From Bondarzewia mesenterica (lineage: Eukaryota; Basidiomycota; Agaricomycetes; Russulales; Bondarzewiaceae), in NCBI GenBank assembly GCA_004802705.1, contig SGPL01000700.1:1-15009 (forward strand): a stretch of 15,009 bases of DNA, in the 5' to 3' direction. Below, piece by piece: positions 1 to 7,926 of this stretch. How positions within the stretch are numbered: position 1 is the first letter of the stretch; each line of letters starts with the position of its first letter. The notes under the pieces are model-generated. The model did no database searches. It saw only the letters and a program-made list of their open reading frames with translations, and was not told where the DNA came from. The translations under genes were made by a program, and so were the position numbers.

Positions 1-18
1 GCTAGGCTTGAGGGGGAG
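1..18 (+). other. 3' tip of an upstream copia internal domain (stop codon plus polypurine tract)
   Basis: These 18 bases are identical to 5109-5126, the end of the internal domain of the complete element, including its TAG stop codon (3-5) and the purine tract just before the TGTTGG start of the LTR. A normal 5' LTR would be preceded by host DNA. This one is preceded by the tail of another internal domain, so a second copy probably lies directly upstream and shares the 19-461 LTR. An assembly artefact at a contig start is the main alternative. Confidence 0.75.
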
Positions 19-226
19 TGTTGGAAATACAAGCCGTCGCTAAGTAGTTTCTATTTCCTTTTTGTTTTGTCACTTTCACAGGCAGCAGCGTGGAGCACGC
101 TGCAACCACTCGTTCATAGCAGTTTCCTTTCCGAGCGGTGGCTTGCACAGCCGCTGCAGAATTTGGTATGTTTTTTTACAGTTCTATGTTTATAATTCAA
201 GCCCCGTACGAATCTTATTTCATTGG

Positions 227-234
227 TATAAAAG
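227..234 (+). promoter_or_regulatory. LTR TATA box (TATAAAAG)
   Basis: TATAAAAG occurs here in the left LTR and at 5335-5342 in the right LTR. It is a good match to the RNA polymerase II TATA consensus. A start about 30 bases downstream would fall near 255-265, just at the beginning of the duplicated leader segment. The placement is inferred from spacing only. Confidence 0.65.
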
Positions 235-258
235 AGTGGAGTACCATAAATTTGCACC

Positions 259-436
259 TCAGGCTCTTGTAGCAAGCGCGCGAGAGACTGAGGTGAGTAT
301 CTAATTTACTGTACTCTTTCGTGATTCTCTTTGCTTACTTTTACCTAGAATTGTCCGGTAACTTTCTAGGTGAATATTATTTCAGGCTCTTGTAGCAAGC
401 GCGCGAGAGACTGAGAATTGTCCGGTAACTTTCTAG
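259..436 (+). repeat. LTR leader duplication: intron-bearing copy followed by spliced-looking copy
   Basis: Segment 259-292 (34 nt) is repeated exactly at 382-415, and segment 349-369 (21 nt) is repeated exactly at 416-436. In the first copy the two parts are separated by 293-348. In the second they are directly joined. The 56-nt separator starts GTGAGT and ends TACCTAG, with a CTTAC branch-like motif at 334-338 and a pyrimidine-rich run before the AG. This is the size and form of the introns in the phosphatase gene of this window. The bridge between copies (370-381) reads into the second copy as GTGAATATTATTTCAG. The right LTR carries the same arrangement at 5367-5544 with one substitution, at 5510. 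Confidence 0.85.
293..348 (+). other. Putative 56-nt GT-AG intron in the LTR R/U5 leader
   Basis: The segment has a strong 5' splice site (GAG then GTGAGT), an internal CTTAC 10 nt before the 3' end, a pyrimidine-rich stretch and a TAG acceptor. Removal joins 292 to 349 and gives exactly the sequence found contiguously at 382-436, which is independent evidence that the junction is real. An alternative acceptor at 384-385 (TTTCAG) would give a 93-nt intron. No transcript data are available, so splicing itself is inferred. Confidence 0.6.
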
Positions 437-461
437 CCGCGCGCTTCGAGTACTCATTACA

Positions 462-478
462 GGTTATTGGGCCCCGCG
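462..478 (+). other. Primer-binding site, resembling an internal initiator-tRNA-Met (half-tRNA) site
   Basis: Directly after the LTR terminus the sequence is GGTTATTGGGCCCCGCG. Primer sites for whole tRNAs begin TGG, complementary to the CCA end. This one begins GGTTAT, complementary to the AUAACC of an initiator-tRNA anticodon loop and followed by complement of its G/C anticodon stem, with one extra T. Drosophila copia uses an internally cleaved initiator tRNA in this way. The assignment rests on adjacency to the LTR end and this complementarity. Confidence 0.65.
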
Positions 479-535
479 TTTACCCCTGTGCTATATGCTG
501 TTATTCCCCTGTCCCTACGTTTTTCCTAATCCCCT

Positions 536-1029
536 ATGTCTATCGTCACCGGTATCTCCACCGACACCCTTCCCTCCTCGATCCCGAAGCTCGATGCTCG
601 CGGCGAAAATTGGGCCATATTTCCATTCGTTTTGAGACTGCCATCAAGGTGAAAGGTAAATGGGGGCACTTTGATGGCACATCCCCCTGCCCTGTTTTCC
701 CGACACTACCCTTAAGCGAGATGGAGTTAGAGCTGCTCGAGAAATGGGAGAAAGACGAAAGGACCGCTCAGTACTTACTCGTCTAGCGGATCCCCGACTC
801 CACTGTCGTACGCATCCGCAAACTGTCCGAAGTTACCGATTAATGGGCCGCCATCGTCTCAGAGTATACCCTCAAGGGGGCTTATGCTCAGACCGAAATG
901 CGCCGTACCTTCATGAAAATGAGGTGCGATGCTAACGGCGATGTGCGAAATTTCCTTGATGATCTGCGAACCAAGCATGAGGAGTTAGTGGCATGCGGTG
1001 TCGAGATAGATACCAAGGATTACTAATCC
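536..1029 (+). pseudogene. Gag N-terminal region, broken (copia element)
   Basis: A plausible start at 536 opens into a Gag-like N-terminus containing IPKLDARGENWAIF, a pattern typical of copia Gag. The frame is lost near 617-622 and continues one base off as RFETAIKVKGKWGHFDG. That downstream frame runs through in-frame stops TAG 784-786, TAA 841-843 and TAA 1024-1026 and is continuous with the long open frame starting at 1030. The stops are each explicable as single transitions, for instance from Gln codons, but the ancestral codons are inferred. Gag would form the particle shell. This copy cannot make full-length Gag. The 57 nt between the primer site and the start codon are leader. Confidence 0.85.
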
Positions 1030-3228
1030 ATGATCATTGCTTCTATTCCTGATAAATTGTCCAACTTTGCTTCCAGCCTCATAGCATCTGCTCAGCTTTT
1101 CAATCCCATTGCCGAGCTGGACCCCGATGTCATTATCCGCCAGATCTCCGATGAGTACGAACGCCGCAAGGCCAAGAAGCCATCGGCGTCGCGGAGTTCA
1201 GGGTCGAAGTCAGCAAAGAAGGATAACGATGAGGCCATGATGGTCTCACCTGGGAAGAGAAAGACTGGTTGGAAACCACGGGGAGCTTGTTGGAATTGTG
1301 GGGAAAAGGGACACCTGCGGGACAAGTGCCTACACCCCCTCAAGTCGTCGAAGTCGAAGTCAAACGGCGGCGACGCGAGGGGAAGCGCGAGGGCGAGCAG
1401 AACCGCAAACACCGCGGTTGACTGTGACTCAGAGAGTGATGGCGGATGGGCCATTTACTGTGACTCTGATGATGAGGACGACGATGATGCCGCCTCATGT
1501 ATGCCTGCGCTGTTGACTGAGTCAGAATCTGATAGTGGAGGAGAGGGGAATGGAGATACTTATTTCTCTGATAGTGAGGTGGAGGAAGTCGATTGGGTAT
1601 CCTGGGAGTGCGAAAGGGTGCCAAAAGATGTAGCGGTTGATGGTGCGAGCTTGGTCAGCCCGCAGACTGCTGCCCTTCTCTCCGACACAGAGCGCGTGCC
1701 AGTGCACGGCACGGAGGACCCTGAAAATGCAGCGTCAGCCATTACAGTGGAGGACGATGTCGACTTACCTCGCAAGGAGCTCTACGACTCTGGAGCTACC
1801 CGCCATATTTCCCCTTATCGAAGCGATTTCGAACGCTTCGAAACGATCCCCCCTAAACCGTTCAAGGCGGCGAACAAGCAGACGTTCGACGCCTTGGGTA
1901 CCGGCGACATTGTCGTCGAGGTGCTGAATGGAGCACACATCTCGCAGCTCCGCCTCACTGAGGTATTATACTCACCCGAAGTTGGGTACACCCTCATCTC
2001 CATTGGTCGGCTCGACAAGCTCAGTTTTTCCACAACATTTGCTGGAGGCACTTGCATCATCCATGCCCCCAGTGGCAAGCACATTGGCGTCGTCCCTTGC
2101 ACCAAGCATGGCCTCTACCGTGTTGTACACGACTCGTCAGCACAGGACAAAGCTGGTGCAGCGGAGGAACTCACCGTCATGGAGTTCCATCATCGGATGG
2201 GGCACGTTGCACCCAGCATGGCGAAACGGCTGGTCGAGAAGGGTTTTGTGATGGGCATCAAGCTAGTTGACTCTGCGTTGGGTGACCCGCTATTTTGCGA
2301 GTCCTGCGTGTTTGCGAAAGCACATCGCAAACCCGTGCCCAAGATGCATGAGGGCGAATGGGCAACGACTTTTGGTGGGGAGGTCCATTCGGACCTGTGG
2401 GGACCAGCGCGCATCACCACACTCAGCGAGCATCGTTATTATGTATCATTTACAGATGACAAGACGCGCGTCACTCACCTTTACCTGCTCAGAATGAAGT
2501 CCGAGACTTTCCCTGCCTATAAAAAGTTCGAGGCATTGTGCAAGACTCAGCACAACGCCGCCGTCCAGATCCTGCACTCCGACCATGGCGGCGAGTACAC
2601 GGGTATCAACTTTGTCACTCATCTCGAGCGTGCTGGAACGAAACAAAAACTTACCGTCCACGATACCCCCCAGCAGAACGGCGTCGCAGAACACCTTAAC
2701 CGCACACTGATGGAGAAGGTTCGCGCGATGTTGCACGCGAGCCAACTCCCCCATTTCCTGTGGGGTGAGGCCATTCGTCACGCCGTGTGGTTGAAAAACT
2801 GCACGGACACGAAGGCCATCGACGGTATGACCCCGTTCGAGGTGCTGACCGGTCGCAAACCCAATTTGTCTGGTGTGCGCGAGTGGGGCAGCCGTGTTTG
2901 GATGCACAACATGTCTGGCTTAAAGCTCGACCCCCGTGCGCGCGAAGGACGATGGGTGGGCATTGATGAGGTGGTGAAAGGATGCCGGGTTTACTGGCCA
3001 CGTTCCAAGACTGTCACAGTCGAGCGGAACGTGTACTATGCGCCACCGTCAGAACGTCTCGAGGGGAAGCATGGAGAATTTGACTTACCTGGCGAGACGG
3101 TCTCAACGCCGTCGCATGCTACCTTGATGTTCACTCTGGCTCAACCTACCTTGAAGCCGAAAACGCCGCATCCGACACCTCCTGCGCCTGCCATTTTGCC
3201 CACCTCCCGCACCCACTCCCGCTCCTGA
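1030..3228 (+). CDS. Gag C-terminus, protease and integrase open frame of the copia element
   Basis: This is a 732-codon open stretch of the element polyprotein. In order it contains the C-terminal part of Gag, a CCHC zinc knuckle (C87, C90, H95, C100), a Lys/Ser and acidic linker, an aspartic protease with LYDSGATRHIS (catalytic D253), the integrase HHCC zinc domain (H387, H392, C423, C426) and the integrase core with D455, D518 and E554, spaced as DD35E. All catalytic residues are present. One integrase position reads AEHLNRT where copia integrases usually have AERLNRT, explicable by a CpG transition. The ATG is only the first after the stop at 1024 and is not a natural start. The TGA at 3226-3228 is reached because of a frameshift shortly upstream, since the Pro-rich linker continues in another frame. 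Confidence 0.9.
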   Translation: MIIASIPDKLSNFASSLIASAQLFNPIAELDPDVIIRQISDEYERRKAKKPSASRSSGSKSAKKDNDEAMMVSPGKRKTGWKPRGACWNCGEKGHLRDKCLHPLKSSKSKSNGGDARGSARASRTANTAVDCDSESDGGWAIYCDSDDEDDDDAASCMPALLTESESDSGGEGNGDTYFSDSEVEEVDWVSWECERVPKDVAVDGASLVSPQTAALLSDTERVPVHGTEDPENAASAITVEDDVDLPRKELYDSGATRHISPYRSDFERFETIPPKPFKAANKQTFDALGTGDIVVEVLNGAHISQLRLTEVLYSPEVGYTLISIGRLDKLSFSTTFAGGTCIIHAPSGKHIGVVPCTKHGLYRVVHDSSAQDKAGAAEELTVMEFHHRMGHVAPSMAKRLVEKGFVMGIKLVDSALGDPLFCESCVFAKAHRKPVPKMHEGEWATTFGGEVHSDLWGPARITTLSEHRYYVSFTDDKTRVTHLYLLRMKSETFPAYKKFEALCKTQHNAAVQILHSDHGGEYTGINFVTHLERAGTKQKLTVHDTPQQNGVAEHLNRTLMEKVRAMLHASQLPHFLWGEAIRHAVWLKNCTDTKAIDGMTPFEVLTGRKPNLSGVREWGSRVWMHNMSGLKLDPRAREGRWVGIDEVVKGCRVYWPRSKTVTVERNVYYAPPSERLEGKHGEFDLPGETVSTPSHATLMFTLAQPTLKPKTPHPTPPAPAILPTSRTHSRS

Positions 3229-5113
3229 TCCCATTCCCGAGTCGACTCGCCCCCAACGCATTCACAAACCGAGCACGTACGTTCATGCTCTGCAGGCCGG
3301 TGAGGGCGTCGCGTTCGCGCATGCATCCAATCCTGTCATTCCACTCAGTATTCAAGTTCCTGGTGGATGGGATATTGGAGAGGGAGAGCCTGGGAAGGCC
3401 GAGGGAGCAGAGGGCAGAGATGAAGGGGGAGTTTTAGGAGAGGACAGTGGGGATGAAAGGGCTGAGGTAGAGGACACTCTGGGAGCGAGCGATGAGGACG
3501 AGGGAAGCGTCGAGTATGCGCTGGCAGCAGAGATGGATGAGGCAGAGGGTTTGAAGCTGAGGAGTTTGGCCGAGGTGAAGAGGTGACCTGATTGGCCGCT
3601 GTGAAAGAAGGTGATCGAAGAGGAATTGGCCATGCTAAAAGCAGCCGGAACGTGGGAATTGGTGACTGCACCTGCTGGCGCGAACGTCGTCAGATCCAAG
3701 TGGGTTTTCAAGGCCAAGAAGGACACGTCTAGCAACGTTGTCCGGTACAAGGCCCGCCTGGTCACGCAAGAGTTCAGTCAGATCCCTGGGGTCGACTATT
3801 TCGATACCTACATGCCGGTCGCCAAACTCGCGTCTGTCTGCACGGTCCTGGTGATTGCCAACCGCAATGATATGGAGCTTCATCAGGTCGATATCAAGGG
3901 GGCCTACCTAAATGGTGACCTGACACCTGCTGAAGTTATCTATATGCGGCATCCTCCAGGATACGCTCCCACTGGCAGTGCCGGAAAGGTTTTGCGCTTG
4001 AAGCGTATGCTGTATGGACTGAAGCAGTTCGGTCAGCGTTGGTACCAGAAACTCACTTCCATCTTCGTAGATTCCATGGGCTTTGTGAGGTGCCAGGTGG
4101 ACCAGGCTGTGTTCCACAAGCACCAGGATGCGGAGTTGACGATCGTCGTCATACACGTGGATGACTGCACCATCACCGTGACAATGATCTCATTGATTGA
4201 TGATTTCAAGGCACGCTTGCGAAAGCACGTTGAGGTCACTGACCTTGGTGAGCTGCACTGGCTGCTAGGGATCGAGATCAAGCGCGATCGTGATGCAGGC
4301 ACGATTCATCTGTGCCAGCGGTCCTACATCAATTCTATCCTTTGCCGTTTCAATTTCGACGAGCTCAAACCTGTCTCTACTCCTATGGAACCTCAAAATC
4401 GACTATCTACTGCTCAATCCCCGTCCACCACCTCTGAAATTGCCACCATGCATGACGTTCCTTACCGAGAGGCAGTCAGCGCCGTCCAATGGACGTCTCT
4501 CACCACGTGCCCTGATATCTCCTTTGCCGTCTCAACTGTGGCCCGATTCTCGACGAATCTGGGCATCGCGCATTGGGAAGCCGTCAAACACATCTTCCGG
4601 TACCTGAAAGGCATGCGGGATTTGTGGTTGACATATGAGGGAACAGAACGAAAGCTGGTAGGATATGCTGATGCAGATGGGAGCATGGCAGAAGATAGGA
4701 AGGCCGTTTCTGGGTACGCTTTCATCATTGATGGAGGTGCTGTCTCGTAGAGTTCTAAAAAGCAGGAGATTGTCTCACTTTCGATGACCGAGAGTGAGTA
4801 TGTCGCAGCAACGCATGCCGCGAAGGAGGCTCTGTGGCTTCATAGCCTCATCTCTGAGATCCTCTCACCTGCTACCACCTCGACCGTACTTTTCTCCGAC
4901 AATCAGTCTGCTATCGCACTTACCCAGGACCATCAATATCATGCACGCTCAAAGCATATCGACATCAGATATCACTTTATCCGATGGGTTGTCAAGAACG
5001 GCGCGCTGCGCCTTATCTACTGCCCGACGGAGGACATGGTGGCCGACACCTTGACAAAAGCTTTACCTTCTGTGAAGGTGAAGCATTTCGCAGCTGAGTT
5101 GGGTCTTAGCTAG
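3229..5113 (+). pseudogene. Reverse transcriptase and RNase H region of the copia element, broken
   Basis: After a frameshift in a Pro-rich linker (about 3191-3228), the second Pol frame reads PIPESTRPQRIHKP, then an acidic stretch, then stops TGA 3584-3586 and TGA 3602-3604. From 3611 it is open: KWVFKAKKD, GVDYFDTYMPVAKLAS, the first catalytic aspartate in VDIKGAYLNGDL, YGLKQFGQRWYQ and the VDD motif at 4157-4165. RNase H follows (YADADGS, SMTESEYVAA, FSDNQSAIAL, SKHIDIRYH). TAG 4748-4750 interrupts it where copia proteins usually have Trp before SSKKQ. The frame ends at TAG 5111-5113, 13 bases before the right LTR. Catalytic residues survive but the protein cannot be made whole. Confidence 0.92.
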
Positions 5114-5126
5114 GCTTGAGGGGGAG
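5114..5126 (+). other. Polypurine tract of the copia element
   Basis: The 13 bases between the Pol stop codon and the right LTR end in GAGGGGGAG, followed at once by TGTTGG. This purine run is where plus-strand DNA synthesis is primed in LTR retroelements. Its identical copy sits at 6-18. Confidence 0.85.
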
Positions 5127-5567
5127 TGTTGGAAATACAAGCCGTCGCTAAGTAGTTTCTATTTCCTTTTTGTTTTGTCACTTTCACAGGCAGCAGCGTG
5201 GAGCACGCTGCAACCACTCGTTCATAGCAGTTTCCTTTCCGAGCGGTGGCTTGCACAGCCGCTGCAGAATTTGGTATGTTTTTTTACAGTTCTATGTTTA
5301 TAATTCAAGCCCCGTACGAATCTTATTTCATTGGTATAAAAGAGTGGAGTACCATAAATTTGCACCTCAGGCTCTTGTAGCAAGCGCGCGAGAGACTGAG
5401 GTGAGTATCTAATTTACTGTACTCTTTCGTGATTCTCTTTGCTTACTTTTACCTAGAATTGTCCGGTAACTTTCTAGGTGAATATTATTTCAGGCTCTTG
5501 TAGCAAGCGTGCGAGAGACTGAGAATTGTCCGGTAACTTTCTAGCCGCGTGCTTCAAGTACTCATTA
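5127..5567 (+). repeat. Right LTR (3' LTR of the copia element)
   Basis: The sequence matches the left LTR from 5127 to 5567. The only differences are T5510, T5550 and A5556 where the left LTR has C402, C442 and G448. All three are CpG transitions in the last 58 bases next to the CpG-depleted block. The final CA of the left LTR is not present, since after TTA the sequence reads GTGAG. Either the two terminal bases changed or the junction was altered after insertion. Confidence 0.92.
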
Positions 5568-7523
5568 GTGAGGTATCCACCTTGCCATTCCTTTAACTCC
5601 CTCCATAACACTGATCCCTTTGCATTTTCACTCACTGTTTCTATAATGTTGTAAATATAAAAATGTTAGAATATCTAATTTTAACATACTATATGCTATG
5701 ATCATCACTGCTCTCACTAGGCCCTTCATTTGCTCTAGGTCATATGTTTTATCCTTCTCCAGTGATAGCAACATCACTTTCTTATCCTCAGTGGCAGCCA
5801 ACTCTAGAATTAGCTTTTTCCTTTTCTTCACCTCCACCTTGGCCTCCTCTCTGACTTCTGTGATACCTGTTACAAACATGAGAGATACTCTCACACATCA
5901 TCATTATTTCTTCAAAACCTTGCCAGTATTTCAATTTAGATGAAAATTCATGAATAAAGTCAATTTGTTCTCTTCATTGAAGTTATGACTGAAAGGACTG
6001 ATGAGTGTCAGTTATCACTGAGACTACCACTAAGGGCAAACTCACTAAGTATACACTAGCTTGCTATCTTTTGGCACTATCATTGAGAAAATAAACAACC
6101 TCATGTTCAATTATCAAAATATCTAGCCAGCAAACTCCTTCACATATTGATTGGCATACTCAGTGAACCTATAAAAATATCTATCAGTATATCACCAGTA
6201 ATTAGATGCATCAGGTTTCACTTTTTGGTAAGCTTTTAGAACTTCACCATATCTTTCTCACTCACTGAATTCCTCACCACTCTCACTTCATCTTAGTAGT
6301 GAGAGATATAATCTCAGAAATCCTTTGGCATCACTCCATAATGCTTCAAGATGTAAGCCTTAATGTCCTTCCTTTTTATGAACTTTAGGACCTCCAATTG
6401 GGTTCATTGCTAGATGTAAGAGATCTTGTCCTTTTTGTCCTTTTTGTTTGTTTTTAAAAGCTTTGATAGCAAGTATTTGTGCATCGACTGTAAGTGGTCC
6501 ATAAGACCCAATCACCAAAGGGACAAATTAACTGACCTTTCAAAGGTTAGAGACATATTATGCATATTTGAGGGGTTGAAGTAGGATATCTTCCTTCAGC
6601 CTATCCTAAGTCATCAAGGATGCCCATGATCTCTCTAAATCCTTCCACACTCTTGCCACTGCCTCTTGCTACTCTTTTTAGCTATCTTCTAAAAACTTAA
6701 TTTCTATATCATTAAAGGGAGAGGCCATGCTGTCCATTGCAGGTAACTTATTCTAGAGTGGATAGATGGAAGTACTTATTATAAAAGAAGGTAGATGTCG
6801 ATCCTCTCAGCCCAGCACTCATTACTTTTATATGTCAAATGCTGTGCTTGTTGTTATATTCAACATACCATAACATTTCTAATCTACATATCTGATATTA
6901 TTTTTAAAGCATGAAATAGTTTGTGCTTTGCTAGTAACTTTGCTGAGGGCCTTGATGGCAGTAACAGAGCATTGAGAGCTAAGTTAGTAGCAGCATTAGT
7001 AATAGCATCAGCAGCAGCATTGACTATGACATCAGCAGCAACAGCATCAATGGCAATATTGATAATGGCTATTTTATGCCTATAATGCTCAGTGAACAAA
7101 CTATCTTGTCAAAGCCCTATCTACTTGCTAAAAAAGTTCTTCAGTCACACAAGTCAGGTTTTAATTATGGATCAGTACTCACAATATTAGTTCATACATA
7201 TAGACTTTTTCTATAGCTGAACATGTCTGCTCAGCAACAAAATACAGCATAGCAATAGATCACTTCATTTATCTGCACTTTATTCTCTCAGTACAATCAT
7301 TCATATCATATTTGCCAACCCATCACTAAATACATTAATTTTTAGGATTAAAAGGAATGACTTTACCTTGACATATGTGAGATGCAACCAAATTAGTGAA
7401 ATGCATCTCATAAGCCCAATGCCTGACCACACTCCCTTCAAACTTAAAACAGTCTAGCTCATAGCAAATTATTGGTTATAAATTAATGCTTTATCAATTA
7501 TTTACACACAAGTCTCCCTAATA
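5568..7523. repeat. AT-rich, CpG-depleted block, probable ancient mutated repeat; no intact gene
   Basis: Only two CpG dinucleotides are visible in about 1.95 kb (at 6485 and 6799), while the adjoining DNA from 7540 has several per 50 bases. The block is clearly AT-rich and full of TG and CA dinucleotides, the products of CpG deamination. Both edges are sharp: the LTR end on the left and a change within about 15 bases on the right. No long reading frame survives. On the minus strand, around 6120-6420, fragments separated by stops look protein-like, for example KDIKAYILKHYGVMPKDF, but no family is recognised. An Ala-rich frame at 6884-7099 comes from CAG/CAT-type triplet repeats around 6960-7060. 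Confidence 0.7.
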
Positions 7524-7926
7524 TTAGTCAGTGGAGGGACGGGCTGAGGAGGATCTGTGGAGGGAGGCGACTTGCGTTTGCGGGAGGCGCGGGGGGGCTG
7601 GCTGAGTTACGGGCGGAGCCTCCTGGCGAAGGTGCATGGTGTGCATGGTGCCGGGTGGCTGCTGCGCCGGATTGTCCTGAGTAGGCAATGTCGGGGGCGG
7701 GGTGAGCTGGTTGACGTTGACAGCATTGGGAGGGTGCTGCTGCTGCTGGTACGGCGAGTGTGCTAACATGGCGCGTGCGGTCAACCAACAGCCATAGCCC
7801 GCGCCTCTTATTAGTAAGACCCCCACGCGGCGGAGTTCGGCCTGTGCACTCACGCTCGTTGGTCCCGCCCACCTCCCTCTGCCCTCCATTCACGCCCCCA
7901 TGGCTCGCCGGCTCGCGTGTCTGCAT
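7524..7926 (-). CDS. Possible two-exon gene fragment, Pro/Gln-rich, unknown function
   Basis: On the minus strand an ATG at 7926 opens a 73-nt exon (to 7854) ending at a GTGAGT donor (from 7853). A TTACTAAT branch-type motif lies at 7817-7810 and a TTAG acceptor at 7764-7763. Exon 2 (7762-7524) continues in phase and ends in TAA, giving about 103 residues. It contains HSPYQQQQHPPN followed by a Pro/Gln/Thr-rich tail, apparently disordered, with no recognisable domain. The stop lies right at the edge of the CpG-depleted block, so the true 3' end may have been lost there. The matching phase and good splice signals support the model. Low complexity and absence of a known family weigh against it. 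Confidence 0.35.

Larger units (their letters stand above)
19..461 (+). repeat. Left LTR (5' LTR of the copia element)
   Basis: The LTR begins TGTTGG at 19 and ends TTACA at 461, immediately before the primer-binding site. The TGT...ACA ends are typical of LTRs. It matches 5127-5567 except at 402, 442 and 448 and at the last two bases. Inside are a TATA box (227-234), an intron-like segment (293-348) and an internal duplication (259-369 against 382-436). By TATA spacing, transcription would start near 255-265, so the duplicated part lies in R/U5, the transcribed leader. An 80-codon reading frame within it has no recognisable product and is not considered a gene. Confidence 0.93.
19..5567 (+). 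mobile_element. Ty1/copia-class LTR retrotransposon, defective
   Basis: The element has two near-identical LTRs (19-461 and 5127-5567, offset 5108), a primer-binding site directly after the left LTR, a coding domain in the copia order Gag, protease, integrase, reverse transcriptase, RNase H, and a polypurine tract directly before the right LTR. Integrase lying before reverse transcriptase places it in Pseudoviridae/copia rather than gypsy. Coding is broken by stops at 784, 841, 1024, 3584, 3602 and 4748 and by frameshifts near 617-622 and 3191-3228, so it cannot move by itself. LTR divergence is three sites in 441, all C-to-T or G-to-A at CpG, implying recent insertion. The left flank is another copy's internal end, so no target-site duplication can be tested. 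Confidence 0.95.

Noticed and set aside
62..304. 80-codon reading frame within each LTR (also at 5170-5412)
   Set aside because: It lies in LTR regulatory DNA across the TATA box and leader splice signals. It is identical in both copies only because the LTRs are, and it has no recognisable domain.
370..385. GTGAATATTATTTCAG as a second, tiny GT-AG intron between the leader repeats
   Set aside because: Sixteen bases is far too short for spliceosomal removal. It may be the end of a longer alternative intron or a relic of the duplication joint.
2446..2907. 153-codon minus-strand frame opposite the integrase
   Set aside because: It is the shadow of a conserved integrase coding sequence on the plus strand.
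3352..3765. 137-codon minus-strand Ser/Pro/Leu-rich frame opposite the Pol linker
   Set aside because: It arises from the purine-rich acidic linker and the reverse transcriptase start. The plus-strand reading has clear homology and this one does not.
6884..7099. 71-codon Ala-rich minus-strand frame in the AT-rich block
   Set aside because: It derives from imperfect CAG/CAT triplet repeats at about 6960-7060. There is no domain or splice context.
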